IMG/VR virus record: IMGVR_UViG_3300042553_001303
Span: 1-21,150 of that record
Strand: one strand, 5' to 3'
Length of the DNA stretch: 21,150 nucleotides
DNA from: a virus
Both the position numbers and the translations under genes were made by a program. Positions 1 through 7,357 of this stretch are shown one piece after another (within the stretch, counting starts at the first letter, position 1; each line of letters starts with the position of its first letter). The notes under the pieces were generated by a model, which saw nothing but the letters and a program-made list of their open reading frames with translations, was not told the origin of the DNA and ran no database searches.

Positions 1-561
1 ATGTCTCTCGCTAAATTGGCTAAGTCCCCAGATAAAAAAGTTTTGGGCATAGATGCAAGTACTAGGTCTGTGGCGTTCTGTCTTTTTGAAAATAAAACTC
101 CAATTAAATGGGGCGAGGTGTTTTTTGAGGGCGGGGATGTTTATGAAAGAATACTAGATGCTAAAAAGAAAGTAAGATCAATTGCTAAGACTTTCCCCTC
201 CGACTTTGTAGCCATTGAAGCAGCCGTAATGGTAAGAAGCGCTAATACTGGATTAAAGATGGCGTATATTTTTGGTGCTATAATGGGTGAATTGATCGAT
301 GATGGAAGAAAGGTTGTTGAGGTTCATCCAATAACGTGGCAGTCTTTTATAGGAAACAAAAATTTTACTAAGGCTGAAAAGTTAGAGATACAAAAAAAAT
401 ATCCAGGTAAAACAGCAAATTGGTATAAAGCCAAGGTCAGAGAGATAAGAAAACAAAAGACTATAGACTTCTGCAAAGAATTGGGAATCGTAGTTGAAAG
501 TGATAATGTTGCAGATGCCTGCGGCATTGGATGGTATGCTACTAATAATATGGTGAGATAA
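1..561 (+). CDS. RuvC-like Holliday junction resolvase
   Basis: Predicted 186-residue RNase H-fold endonuclease of the RuvC class, which resolves branched DNA during phage recombination and before packaging. The N-terminal strand has the family signature around GIDASTRSVA, with a metal-binding Asp at residue 18. A second acidic site is Glu73 in AIEAAV, and the C-terminal acidic pair is Asp168/Asp172 in the SDNVADACGIG segment. The order and spacing match RuvC-type active sites. The length is normal for the family. The ATG sits on the first base of the window, so an upstream extension cannot be excluded. The stop overlaps the next start by one base (TAATG), suggesting a shared transcript with the HTH gene and the sugar module. 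The fold assignment is secure; which DNA structure it cuts is inferred. Confidence 0.85.
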   Translation: MSLAKLAKSPDKKVLGIDASTRSVAFCLFENKTPIKWGEVFFEGGDVYERILDAKKKVRSIAKTFPSDFVAIEAAVMVRSANTGLKMAYIFGAIMGELIDDGRKVVEVHPITWQSFIGNKNFTKAEKLEIQKKYPGKTANWYKAKVREIRKQKTIDFCKELGIVVESDNVADACGIGWYATNNMVR

Positions 562-722
562 TGAAACTATATGAAGATATAAATTGGCTTAGAAAAAGAT
601 ATGTAATAGAAAAAAAGACTACTCAGCAAATGGCTAAAGAAGCGGGTTGTTCTCACATGACTATACAAAGAGCCTTAGAAAAATATGGGTTGATAAAGAA
701 TCAAAGAAGGTGGACTAAATGA
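561..722 (+). CDS. small helix-turn-helix protein
   Basis: A 53-residue basic protein. Residues about 17-43 have the pattern of a homeodomain-like or resolvase-type helix-turn-helix: a first helix around TTQQMAKEAG, a turn at CS, and a recognition helix around MTIQRALEKYG. It probably binds DNA, but the target is unknown. It starts at an ATG overlapping the resolvase stop (TAATG), with GGTGAG just upstream, and its TGA overlaps the next ATG (ATGA), so it is translationally coupled on both sides. Such short HTH proteins are common phage accessory genes. They may be regulators, or they may act with a neighbouring nuclease. Confidence 0.7.
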   Translation: MKLYEDINWLRKRYVIEKKTTQQMAKEAGCSHMTIQRALEKYGLIKNQRRWTK

Positions 723-2131
723 ATACAATGTCCTATGTAGTTTGTTGGGATTCGGTGTATGATAACTGTCTTAAAATAGAGGATAACTTAAAATCTAGTA
801 ATTTAAATTATAAAATAATTAACTCCTCAAGTCACTCATCGTTAAATAATCAATGGATGGATACAGGCAATGTCTGGTACTATCGTCAATTTTACGCTGC
901 CCTAAAAGATTTTTCAGATACTGATGATGAATTATTCTGCTTTATCGCAGGAGATCTGGTGGGAGACTTTGCAGAGGTAATAAAAACTGCCCAGGAAGAA
1001 TTAAAAAATGAAAAAATTGGGGTCTATGCACCATATTTTACTCATGAGGCATGGGGAGAGGGTTCCACTTCTATAAAAGAACTAGATGGTAATCTAGTTA
1101 TATCAACACAAACAGATGGAGTATTCACAATTCTTAATAAAGAATTGGCTAAGGAGATGCTTAATTTTTTTGATTATCTATCTAAAGAAGTAGAACTATC
1201 TGATATGAAGTCTGGCTGGGGAGTAGACTATGTGTATAACATAATGGCTATATCTAAGGGTTTATATATTTGTAGAGATAAGAGATTTGTTATTACGCAT
1301 CCAGTAGGAAGTAGTTATGATCACGGACAAGCCACTTCAGAAATGAATAAATTTTTAAAATGCTTTAGTGACTTCTATGAAAATAATGGAATTTCTAAAC
1401 CAGAAGTAGATAGAATATTCAAATTAATAAATCATCGTCGTGACGGAGGTAGTGTGGACATTAATGAACTATATGTACCCGCACACAACTGGCCCTATCA
1501 TTTAATTAGTATTAATGATGATAGGATTAAAAATAAACAAAATATTCACAATATAATGCATAATGGAGACTACCTTGGCCTAGCCTGCTTAAATGGCAAT
1601 GATAAATCATCACGCGATAAGTTTTTTGCAGACAACCCAGATTTTAAGATATCTTGGGAAGGATTTAAGGCAGGAGAGATTGGTAATTTTGCTAGTCATT
1701 TTATTGCATGGAAGTACCTTATCAATTCATCAATGAATAGAATTTTAGTTTTTGAGGACGACGCGGTAGTTAGCGATGATTTTATTGAAAGAGTTTCTAG
1801 TATGATGGAAAAACTTCCTTCAGATTGGGATATCTTTAGTATTTTTGTTCATCCTAATCAATACGATAGGTATAATGGTAATGATTCTGGAGATGTTGTT
1901 AAGGCTTATCAGGACTGGTCAACACTATGTTATGTTGTATCAAAGTCTGGGGCTAGAAAATTATATGACTACGTTTGTAAAAATGGAATGGACTATCCAA
2001 CAGATTGGTTTATATTCCGTCATGCAGATGAACATAATTTTAATGTATTTACATTACATCCAGAATGTAATTTGCCAGTATGTATTGATGAAAGTCAGCC
2101 ATCCTTAGTTCAGAATACAGAGAAAATATGA
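719..2131 (+). CDS. two-domain glycosyltransferase (GT25 C-terminal domain)
   Basis: A 470-residue protein with two apparent glycosyltransferase modules. The C-terminal half (about 259-465) has the GT25 pattern: the GEIGNFASH motif at 319-327, the hydrophobic-EDD motif FEDDA at 345-349 and a PTDW motif near 427-430. GT25 enzymes transfer galactose or glucose from nucleotide sugars to glycans or hydroxylated protein residues. The N-terminal half (about 5-220) looks like another GT-A-like domain: an acidic FIAGDL stretch at 75-80, QTDGVFTI at 131-138 and SGWGVDYVY at 165-173, which resembles the DUF707/GT2-like group. GAAGG lies 8 bases before the ATG. The gene overlaps the following nucleotidyltransferase by ATGA. 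The acceptor (host envelope glycan, virion protein or modified DNA base) cannot be read from sequence. Confidence 0.82.
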   Translation: MNTMSYVVCWDSVYDNCLKIEDNLKSSNLNYKIINSSSHSSLNNQWMDTGNVWYYRQFYAALKDFSDTDDELFCFIAGDLVGDFAEVIKTAQEELKNEKIGVYAPYFTHEAWGEGSTSIKELDGNLVISTQTDGVFTILNKELAKEMLNFFDYLSKEVELSDMKSGWGVDYVYNIMAISKGLYICRDKRFVITHPVGSSYDHGQATSEMNKFLKCFSDFYENNGISKPEVDRIFKLINHRRDGGSVDINELYVPAHNWPYHLISINDDRIKNKQNIHNIMHNGDYLGLACLNGNDKSSRDKFFADNPDFKISWEGFKAGEIGNFASHFIAWKYLINSSMNRILVFEDDAVVSDDFIERVSSMMEKLPSDWDIFSIFVHPNQYDRYNGNDSGDVVKAYQDWSTLCYVVSKSGARKLYDYVCKNGMDYPTDWFIFRHADEHNFNVFTLHPECNLPVCIDESQPSLVQNTEKI

Positions 2132-2778
2132 TACTAGGAGTACTTCCCGCTTCTGGAAAGGCATCAAGACTAGGAGGAATACCAAAATTTTGTCTGCCCA
2201 TAAATGACAATCAAACACTTCTTGAGTGGCATGTAGATAGAATGAAAGAAGTATGCGATGATATTAGAATTTCTACTAGAGAAATGTGGCTACCAATAGT
2301 TGAGAGGTTCGACCTTGATGTAGAAATATTCATTGTTGAGCCATCAAGTATGGCTGATGCCATATTGAAAACTTGTGATAATAAATCGGATAAGGTTGTA
2401 ATTGGGATGCCAGATACCTTTATATCAGGAAGTAAGGATAATTTTTACGGAAGAATGATAGAAAATGATTCTCAAGTAGTTCTGGCATCATGGGAATGTG
2501 ATGAATTTTTAAAGGGTAAAGTAGGACAAATAGAATCATTGGGAGATAAAGTATTAAGCATTATCGATAAGGATTCAAGTTGCCCGTTTGAAAGAATGTG
2601 GGGAGCGATATACTTAAATGAAACTGTAGAATTGCTAGACCCTAAGGAAGATGTTATAGGTGATCAGTTCAATTCTTGGATAAAAGATGGGGTAGTAACT
2701 ACCCATGCTCCATGTTCTGGTAGTTATATTGATGCTGGTACTTTTAGTGGACTGAAAAGGATGTACTCTGAATTATGA
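2128..2778 (+). CDS. sugar-phosphate nucleotidyltransferase
   Basis: A 216-residue member of the NTP_transferase family, which makes NDP-sugars from sugar 1-phosphates and NTPs. The nucleotide-binding signature lies at residues 7-20 (PASGKASRLGGIPK), an ASG-type variant of the usual GGxGTRL...PK loop. The metal-binding Asp is likely Asp96 in GMPDTF. The protein is shorter than typical bacterial RmlA-type enzymes (roughly 290 residues), so it appears to be a minimal catalytic core. It overlaps the glycosyltransferase upstream and the FkbM gene downstream by four bases each. This coupling suggests it supplies the activated sugar used by the neighbouring glycosyltransferase. Which sugar or nucleotide it uses is not evident. 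Confidence 0.82.
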   Translation: MILGVLPASGKASRLGGIPKFCLPINDNQTLLEWHVDRMKEVCDDIRISTREMWLPIVERFDLDVEIFIVEPSSMADAILKTCDNKSDKVVIGMPDTFISGSKDNFYGRMIENDSQVVLASWECDEFLKGKVGQIESLGDKVLSIIDKDSSCPFERMWGAIYLNETVELLDPKEDVIGDQFNSWIKDGVVTTHAPCSGSYIDAGTFSGLKRMYSEL

Positions 2779-3422
2779 AATCGTTAAAAGAATATCTGCA
2801 ATCTGGAAGATTATCTTACTCACAAAATAACCAAGATTTATTAGTAACTTACTATTATGGTGATCGTCCAGGATTTTTTGTAGAGTTTGGTGCTATGGAT
2901 GGTATAGAATTAAGCAATACTTTACTTTTAGAAAAATATTATGGATGGACTGGTATAGTAGCAGAGCCATTACCAATATTCTCTGATGAAATATCTAAAA
3001 ACAGGTCTTGTAGTATTGAGTATAAGTGTGTATCAAATAAAAGCGGGGACGTTGTAGAATTTTATGAAACATCATTTCCAGCACTTTCAACAATTTCAGA
3101 TTATGCATATAGTGATCATTGGGGAAAAACTAGAGAAGATCATATAGTTCATAAAATTGAAACTATATCTTTGAAAGACATGCTTAGTAAGCACAACGCA
3201 CCAAGTATTGTTGACTATTTATCAATAGATACTGAGGGTTCGGAATTTGATATTCTATCGGCCTTTGACTTTTCTACAAGATTTAACATAATAACATGTG
3301 AGCATAATAATTCAAGTATGCAAGAACCAATATATAAATTATTAACTTCACATGGATATAAAAGAATATATCCAGAGATATCAGCGTGGGAAGACTGGTA
3401 TGTTCATGAAGATTTTATTTAA
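2775..3422 (+). CDS. FkbM-family SAM-dependent methyltransferase
   Basis: A 215-residue class I methyltransferase of the FkbM/Methyltransf_21 type, which methylates hydroxyl groups, often on sugars. The SAM-binding motif I is FVEFGAMDG at residues 35-43. The acidic end of strand 2 is in IVAEPLP (61-67), and the family's conserved IDTEGSE lies at 151-157. It is the last member of the coupled module starting at 719 (ATGA overlap with the nucleotidyltransferase), so methylation of the sugar added by the glycosyltransferase is a reasonable inference. A second, divergent FkbM-like gene lies at 9460. An AT-rich, gene-free stretch of about 50 bases follows. Confidence 0.88.
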   Translation: MKSLKEYLQSGRLSYSQNNQDLLVTYYYGDRPGFFVEFGAMDGIELSNTLLLEKYYGWTGIVAEPLPIFSDEISKNRSCSIEYKCVSNKSGDVVEFYETSFPALSTISDYAYSDHWGKTREDHIVHKIETISLKDMLSKHNAPSIVDYLSIDTEGSEFDILSAFDFSTRFNIITCEHNNSSMQEPIYKLLTSHGYKRIYPEISAWEDWYVHEDFI

Positions 3423-3475
3423 TAAATTAAATATTAATGTAAGGATTAATTCAAGTCTCAGAGAAAGTAGGACAC

Positions 3476-3748
3476 ATGCCAAACATTAATACTGAAAAAG
3501 AAATATCTATAGTTTGCAAAGAAATAGAAGAATTACTTATTAAAAAGAATCGCGCCTATGGAAACTCCGCGCTTGACCCAGTAAGAATATTTTCTCAAGC
3601 AGATGCCACAGAGCAAATTAAAGTTCGTATAGATGATAAACTTAGCAGATTTGCCAATGGTGGGGAGTTTCCTGGAGATAATGACATTGACGACTTAATA
3701 GGTTATCTGGTATTATTAAAGGTAGCACTAAGGAATAACTGGAGATAG
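3476..3748 (+). CDS. DUF1599/Nmad1-like protein
   Basis: A 90-residue, apparently all-helical protein. It matches my recollection of the DUF1599 family (nucleotide modification associated domain 1): KKNRAYGNSA at about 23-32, IKVRIDDKLSRF at about 48-59, and a terminal acidic helix DIDDLIGYLVLL. Comparative genomics has linked this family to phage nucleotide modification, and the paired acidic helices resemble MazG-type nucleotide pyrophosphatases. The biochemical activity here is inferred. The upstream ribosome-binding site is weak (AGTAGG, 4 bases before the ATG). The FmdB-like gene starts one base after its stop. Confidence 0.6.
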   Translation: MPNINTEKEISIVCKEIEELLIKKNRAYGNSALDPVRIFSQADATEQIKVRIDDKLSRFANGGEFPGDNDIDDLIGYLVLLKVALRNNWR

Positions 3749-3749
3749 A

Positions 3750-3923
3750 ATGCCTCTTTACACCTATTCATGTATTAACTGTGATAGTGACGAAGAAAGA
3801 CTAGCAAGCATCTCAGCGCGGGACGAGCAAAAGTGTGCGGGATGTGGCTATAGTTTAATTAGATCTATTGACCGTCCAGGTATGGTATGGAGCCCTACCC
3901 GCAACGGTGGATATTCACTCTAA
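3750..3923 (+). CDS. FmdB-type zinc ribbon protein
   Basis: A 57-residue protein starting MPLYTYSCINC, closely following the FmdB pattern (MPxYxYxCxxC) with a second pair CAGCG at residues 29-33. The two CxxC pairs should bind one zinc ion. FmdB-family proteins are small putative regulators of unknown mechanism, and phages often carry them near the terminase genes. The ATG sits one base after the preceding stop, so translation is probably coupled. The sequence after the zinc ribbon (DRPGMVWSPTRNGGYS) is typical of phage versions of this family. Confidence 0.72.
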   Translation: MPLYTYSCINCDSDEERLASISARDEQKCAGCGYSLIRSIDRPGMVWSPTRNGGYSL

Positions 3924-3932
3924 GGAGATATA

Positions 3933-4232
3933 ATGCCTCGTCAGAAAAAAGTTTATGAATACATTCCTTACAGCATGAATCCAGATATCACAGTATATTA
4001 TGAACTGCCTTTCATGAAAGATGTAATTAAGCCAGGTGACCAGATTAAGTTTAAAAATATTAAGTCGATATATACCTTTATACATATGGCACACAATGAA
4101 AAGTTAGATGTTACTTGGATTGATTGTCGGGATAGCGCTACTGGAGAGTATAGATCATTTTATGTAGACCGTCTAAAAACTGTAGTTAGGGCTAAGAAGA
4201 GCAGAAGGAAGAAGCAACTTGTCAGAGATTGA
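3933..4232 (+). CDS. conserved-type phage protein of unknown function, before terminase
   Basis: A 99-residue protein with an excellent ribosome-binding site (AAGGAG, 5 bases before the ATG). It appears mixed alpha/beta, and its last 15 residues are strongly basic (RAKKSRRKKQLVRD), suggesting nucleic acid binding. I do not recognise a family. It overlaps the terminase small subunit candidate by 14 bases, so a packaging-related role is possible from context only. Confidence 0.7.
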   Translation: MPRQKKVYEYIPYSMNPDITVYYELPFMKDVIKPGDQIKFKNIKSIYTFIHMAHNEKLDVTWIDCRDSATGEYRSFYVDRLKTVVRAKKSRRKKQLVRD

Positions 4233-4734
4233 ACTAACTAGTTCATTTGATCAAATGAATCTAGTAGTAGAAGAATTACTCAAGGGTAAGAACCCAACGG
4301 ACATATCTAAGTTTCTTGGAATTAAAAGATCACAAGTTTTAGAGCATATCGATACCTGGCGTGAACTAGTATCTGGAGATAGTAGAATTAGAGAGCGAGC
4401 CAAGGAAGCCTTGGCTGGTGCTGATCAGCATTACTCTATGATAATTCAGCGTGCATGGGAGACTGTAGACCAGGCAGATGCAAATCAACAGTACAACACA
4501 AAGGCCAGCGCTCTAAAAATGATCGCTGATGTTGAGCAAAAAAGAATTGACATGCTCCAGAAGGCGGGTCTTCTAGAGAATAATGAAATGTCTGCCCAAC
4601 TTCTAGAGACAGAGCGTAAGCAAGAAATCCTCATGAGTATTCTAAAGGAAGTAACTTCCGAATGTAATCATTGCAAGATGGAGGTCGCTAAAAGATTATC
4701 AGAGGTCACGGGTAAGGTAGAACCAATTGATTGA
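4219..4734 (+). CDS. probable terminase small subunit (HTH, DNA-recognition)
   Basis: A 171-residue mainly helical protein directly before the large terminase gene. Residues about 13-38 form a helix-turn-helix-like segment (VVEELLKGKNPTDISKFLGI then SQVLEHI), expected for a subunit that recognises phage DNA. A long central helical region (about 58-155) would support oligomerisation. The start is TTG, preceded by AAGGAAG at about 7 bases. An ATG start would delete the HTH. It overlaps the large subunit by 8 bases. The assignment rests on position, size and HTH; direct family similarity is not obvious. Confidence 0.65.
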   Translation: MSEIELTSSFDQMNLVVEELLKGKNPTDISKFLGIKRSQVLEHIDTWRELVSGDSRIRERAKEALAGADQHYSMIIQRAWETVDQADANQQYNTKASALKMIADVEQKRIDMLQKAGLLENNEMSAQLLETERKQEILMSILKEVTSECNHCKMEVAKRLSEVTGKVEPID

Positions 4735-6517
4735 TTTTAGTGACTTTATAGAAGCACTTGACGATGACAAGTTTGAGGAAACTCCAGCCACGATAGAGGA
4801 GTTTGTTACTGACAAGAAGTACCTAGACTTACCTCCTCTTTCAGAATATCAATACAAAGCCATTAAGTCTATGACGCAAATTTATGATAAAGACACCCTA
4901 AATAAATGGCTTGGAGAAGAAGAAGGAATAAAAAGATGGAACCAGACATGTAAGGAAGTGATTCTTCAGATAGGGAAGGGCGGGGGGAAGGACTTTATCT
5001 CTACTATCGGGTGTGCCTATGTTGTCCACCTCTTATTGTGCCTTAATGATCCAGCAAAGTATTATGGCAAACCGCCAGGAGATTCAATTGACATTATTAA
5101 CATTGCTATCAATGCTGTCCAGGCAAACAGAGTGTTCTTTAAAGGATTCAAGCGCATTATTGAAAAGTCAGCCTGGTTCCAGGGAAGATATATACCCAAG
5201 GCTAACAGTATTGAATTTGACAAAGAAATAACTGTTCACTCAGGACATTCAGAAGCAGAGTCGTGGGAGGGCTACAATGTCCTGCTTGCCATCCTTGACG
5301 AAATATCAGGCTTTGAACTAGAGAATACCACAGGAAGGCAGAGCCCAAAAACCTCTGCGGCTATCTATAAGATGTATAGAGCATCTGTCAACTCTCGCTT
5401 TCCAGACTTTGGGAAAGTTATCATGCTTTCCTTCCCAAGATTTAAGAATGACTTTATTCAACAAAAATACAATGACGCAGTAGCAGAGAAAGAAACTATA
5501 GTTAAGTCTCATAGTTTTAAAATTGATCCAGATCTACCAGATGGACACGACGGTAATGAATTTACTATTGAGTGGGAAGAGGATCATATTATTTCCTATT
5601 CCCTTCCACACATATTTGCCTTGAAAAGACCCACCTGGGAATTTAATCCAACTAGAAAGATTCAAGACTTTACCATTGCTTTCTATGATGACCCATTAGA
5701 TTCTCTTATGCGTTTTGCATGTATGCCACCAGAAGCAACAGATGCATTCTTTAAGTCACGCGAGAAGATCGAAAGGGCTTTTAGTAATCCTAAGTTTGCA
5801 GTAGATAATGGTGGAAGATTCTCAGAATGGTTTAAACCAGAGGAAGGACGCCAGTATTTTGTTCATGTTGACTTAGCCCAAAAGCATGATAATTGTGCTG
5901 TGGCTATGGCTCATATTGAAGGCTGGGTGCAGATGAAGATTGCTGGCACAATGACAGAAGCGGCCCCCAGGGTAATCGTAGACGCCGTAAGATATTGGCA
6001 ACCAACATCTACCAATAGCGTAGATTTATCTGAAGTAAAAGATTACATTATTGAATTGCGCGAGCGCGGATTTAGTCTAGGAGTAGTCACGTTCGACAGA
6101 TGGAATTCTCATGACATGATGCAGCAGTTAAAACATTATGGTATTAATACTGAATTATTATCTGTCGCAAAGAAGCATTATGAAGATATGGCCCTACTTA
6201 TTACAGAAGAAAGAGTTTATGGGCCAGAACTTAAATTATTGATAGATGAATTATTGCAATTAAGGATACGCGGTGATAAAGTTGACCACCCTAGAAAGGG
6301 AAGCAAGGACTTGGCTGATGCCGTATGTGGCGCGGTTTATAATGCGATTGCTCGCTCTAGAAGAGATTCGCTACAAGAAATCGAAATCTATTCGTACGAT
6401 ATGCTTGAACAAGATAGCGAAGAAGAGTTAAAATTAAGGATGGGTAGGAAACAAAATAGCGAACTTATCATCCCACCCGCTCTACAAAATGCTATTGACA
6501 GCATGGAAATAATTTAA
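4727..6517 (+). CDS. terminase large subunit (ATPase-nuclease)
   Basis: A 596-residue packaging motor. The N-terminal ATPase domain has a Walker A-like loop QIGKGGGKDF at 81-90 and a Walker B strand with catalytic acid LLAILDEIS at 186-194. The C-terminal RNase H-fold nuclease has its first metal Asp at 382 in VHVDLAQKHDNCA, a second acidic site near FDRW at 456-459, and the last in SKDLADAVCGA at 526-536. The enzyme cleaves concatemeric DNA and drives it into the procapsid using ATP. The TTG start has AAGG about 9 bases upstream and overlaps the small subunit gene. A TTGACA promoter element for the downstream tRNA region is embedded in its last codons (6495-6500). Confidence 0.95.
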   Translation: MIDFSDFIEALDDDKFEETPATIEEFVTDKKYLDLPPLSEYQYKAIKSMTQIYDKDTLNKWLGEEEGIKRWNQTCKEVILQIGKGGGKDFISTIGCAYVVHLLLCLNDPAKYYGKPPGDSIDIINIAINAVQANRVFFKGFKRIIEKSAWFQGRYIPKANSIEFDKEITVHSGHSEAESWEGYNVLLAILDEISGFELENTTGRQSPKTSAAIYKMYRASVNSRFPDFGKVIMLSFPRFKNDFIQQKYNDAVAEKETIVKSHSFKIDPDLPDGHDGNEFTIEWEEDHIISYSLPHIFALKRPTWEFNPTRKIQDFTIAFYDDPLDSLMRFACMPPEATDAFFKSREKIERAFSNPKFAVDNGGRFSEWFKPEEGRQYFVHVDLAQKHDNCAVAMAHIEGWVQMKIAGTMTEAAPRVIVDAVRYWQPTSTNSVDLSEVKDYIIELRERGFSLGVVTFDRWNSHDMMQQLKHYGINTELLSVAKKHYEDMALLITEERVYGPELKLLIDELLQLRIRGDKVDHPRKGSKDLADAVCGAVYNAIARSRRDSLQEIEIYSYDMLEQDSEEELKLRMGRKQNSELIIPPALQNAIDSMEII

Positions 6518-6523
6518 TATAGT
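6495..6523 (+). promoter_or_regulatory. consensus sigma70-type promoter for the tRNA region
   Basis: TTGACA at 6495-6500, a 17-base spacer, and TATAGT at 6518-6523. The -35 box and the optimal spacing are exact matches to the primary sigma factor consensus; the -10 box has one mismatch. The predicted transcript start (about 6530) lies just before tRNA-Ile at 6533. The -35 is inside the terminase coding sequence and the -10 begins at its stop. Confidence 0.75.
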
Positions 6524-6532
6524 AGTTGTTAC

Positions 6533-6606
6533 GGGGCGGTGGCCAAGTTGGTGAAGGCGTCACTCTTATAAGGTGAAGATCGTGAGTTCAAGTCTCACCC
6601 GCCCTA
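6533..6606 (+). tRNA. tRNA-Ile (anticodon TAT)
   Basis: A cloverleaf can be drawn in full. The acceptor stem 6533-6539 pairs with 6599-6605 (one G-U). The D arm is GCC/GGC. The anticodon stem TCACT/GGTGA encloses the loop CTTATAA with anticodon TAT at 6567-6569. The variable loop has 5 bases, and the T arm GTGAG/CTCAC has the loop TTCAAGT. The discriminator is A6606 and no CCA is encoded. It would read the AUA codon directly. Bacteria usually read AUA with a CAU tRNA modified to lysidine, so a UAU tRNA is a notable choice for an AT-rich phage. Confidence 0.9.
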
Positions 6607-6745
6607 CGGTTGCAGATGGCAATATCTTAGGATGGTGTAGTTACATACAAATATCCCGTTATAGCGAGTCTGTGCGAGTTGAAAGCGTTGAATTCGTTTC
6701 TAGCGTCTTTCGTGCGTAAGAGGGTTCCTAGCCGTCTGCAACTTG
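6607..6745 (+). ncRNA. candidate structured RNA between tRNA-Ile and tRNA-Pro
   Basis: The 139 bases between two tRNAs contain no convincing ORF. Their ends are self-complementary: GTTGCAGATGGC (6609-6620) pairs with GCCGTCTGCAAC (6731-6742) over 12 bp with one G-U pair. After a 7-base bulge, TAGGA (6628-6632) pairs with TCCTA (6726-6730). The interior (about 6633-6725) has further weaker pairing options, for example GAAAG with CTTTC in the 6680-6710 region. RNase Z cleavage after tRNA-Ile and RNase P cleavage before tRNA-Pro would release exactly this RNA. Phage T4 encodes small stable RNAs of unknown function inside its tRNA cluster, which is a precedent in position and size only. Confidence 0.6.
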
Positions 6746-6819
6746 CGGGATGTGGCGCAGTTTGGTAGCGCACCTGTTTTGGGAACAGGGGGCCGAAGGT
6801 TCAAATCCTTTCATCCCGA
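6746..6819 (+). tRNA. tRNA-Pro (anticodon TGG)
   Basis: The acceptor CGGGATG (6746-6752) pairs perfectly with CATCCCG (6812-6818). The D stem is GCGC/GCGC. The anticodon stem CCTGT/ACAGG encloses TTTGGGA, with anticodon TGG at 6780-6782, reading CCA. The T arm GAAGG/CCTTT has the loop TTCAAAT. The discriminator is A6819 and no CCA is encoded. An ATG begins two bases later at 6821. Confidence 0.93.
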
Positions 6820-6820
6820 C

Positions 6821-7108
6821 ATGGAAACATTAATTGTAGTAGGATCAATACTTCTAGCGATAGAAGTAGTCATGTTCGTTATTTTAATGCTTTATGTAAA
6901 AAGAATAACAACAGTTCTTTCGGAACATAATGATTCTAATATAAAGCAATCTGAAGTAGAAGATAGAATAACTATTTACCAAGAAAAAGTAATTGAATTA
7001 GAAGATATAAATAAAAAATTAGAGTTAGAGAATAAACTACTTCAGGAAAAGATAAGTAAAATAAATAAACAAATGAAACAAATTAGCGATCATTTTAAAC
7101 CAAACTGA
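6821..7108 (+). CDS. membrane-anchored coiled-coil protein
   Basis: A 95-residue protein. Residues about 3-25 form one hydrophobic membrane segment (around LIVVGSILLAIEVVMFVILM). A KR pair follows, then a highly charged, likely coiled-coil region (about 45-88) rich in E, K, I and L. The topology is probably N-out with a cytoplasmic coil, or the reverse. It resembles small phage membrane proteins, including spanin-like or superinfection-exclusion candidates, but no family is recognisable. An in-frame ATG at 6743 lies inside tRNA-Pro, so I reject it. ATG 6821 follows the tRNA discriminator by one base and has no Shine-Dalgarno, implying a leaderless message after tRNA processing. Confidence 0.7.
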   Translation: METLIVVGSILLAIEVVMFVILMLYVKRITTVLSEHNDSNIKQSEVEDRITIYQEKVIELEDINKKLELENKLLQEKISKINKQMKQISDHFKPN

Positions 7109-7114
7109 TATAAT
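7106..7114 (+). promoter_or_regulatory. extended -10 promoter, leaderless type
   Basis: TGATATAAT is an extended -10 element (TGn plus TATAAT at 7109-7114), and it overlaps the preceding stop codon. Six bases (TAATAT) separate it from ATG 7121, so the expected transcript start falls on the A of that ATG. No -35 match is visible at the right distance, which is normal for extended -10 promoters. Confidence 0.6.
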
Positions 7115-7120
7115 TAATAT

Positions 7121-7357
7121 ATGGAGGACTCCATGGAAACTGAAGTTCAGGAAGAAGTAAGAGTTCTTACCAGAAGCGATAGGTGTGATGCACCTAAATG
7201 TCCCGCGCAGGCGTGGGTTATCGCTAAGTTTGTAACTGGCGAGTTGTATTTCTGTGGCCACCACTTTGACAAGTACGAGGTTAGCATCATTCGTGATGCA
7301 TACGATATTGTAGATGAAAGAGAATTTATCAATGCTAAATCAGAATCTTCTGCTTAG
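7121..7357 (+). CDS. small Cys/His zinc protein (DUF7455-like)
   Basis: A 78-residue protein with the pattern RCDAPKCPAQAWVIAKFVTG then LYFCGHH. This closely resembles short zinc proteins widespread in Actinobacteria (RCDxCGAQAxV...LxFCGHH). Metal ligands would be Cys22, Cys27, Cys45 and His47/48. The function is unknown. Two starts are possible: ATG 7121, exactly at the predicted transcript start (leaderless), or ATG 7133, which has GGAGG five bases upstream (7123-7127). Both give the same zinc domain. It is useful mainly as a host-lineage marker. Confidence 0.72.
   Translation: MEDSMETEVQEEVRVLTRSDRCDAPKCPAQAWVIAKFVTGELYFCGHHFDKYEVSIIRDAYDIVDEREFINAKSESSA

Noticed and set aside
3417-3432. 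AT-only inverted repeat ATTTAA-TAAA-TTAAAT after the first FkbM gene.
   Set aside because: It has no GC pairs and no T-run, and such palindromes are expected by chance in AT-rich sequence. I do not call a terminator.
6607-6745. tmRNA, group I intron or degenerate tRNA between tRNA-Ile and tRNA-Pro.
   Set aside because: It is too short for a tmRNA or an intron with its conserved core, no tRNA-like acceptor or T arm can be drawn, and the flanking tRNAs are each complete.
6743-6820. Upstream ATG that would extend the membrane coiled-coil protein by 26 residues.
   Set aside because: The whole extension lies in tRNA-Pro and its translation reads like translated tRNA sequence.
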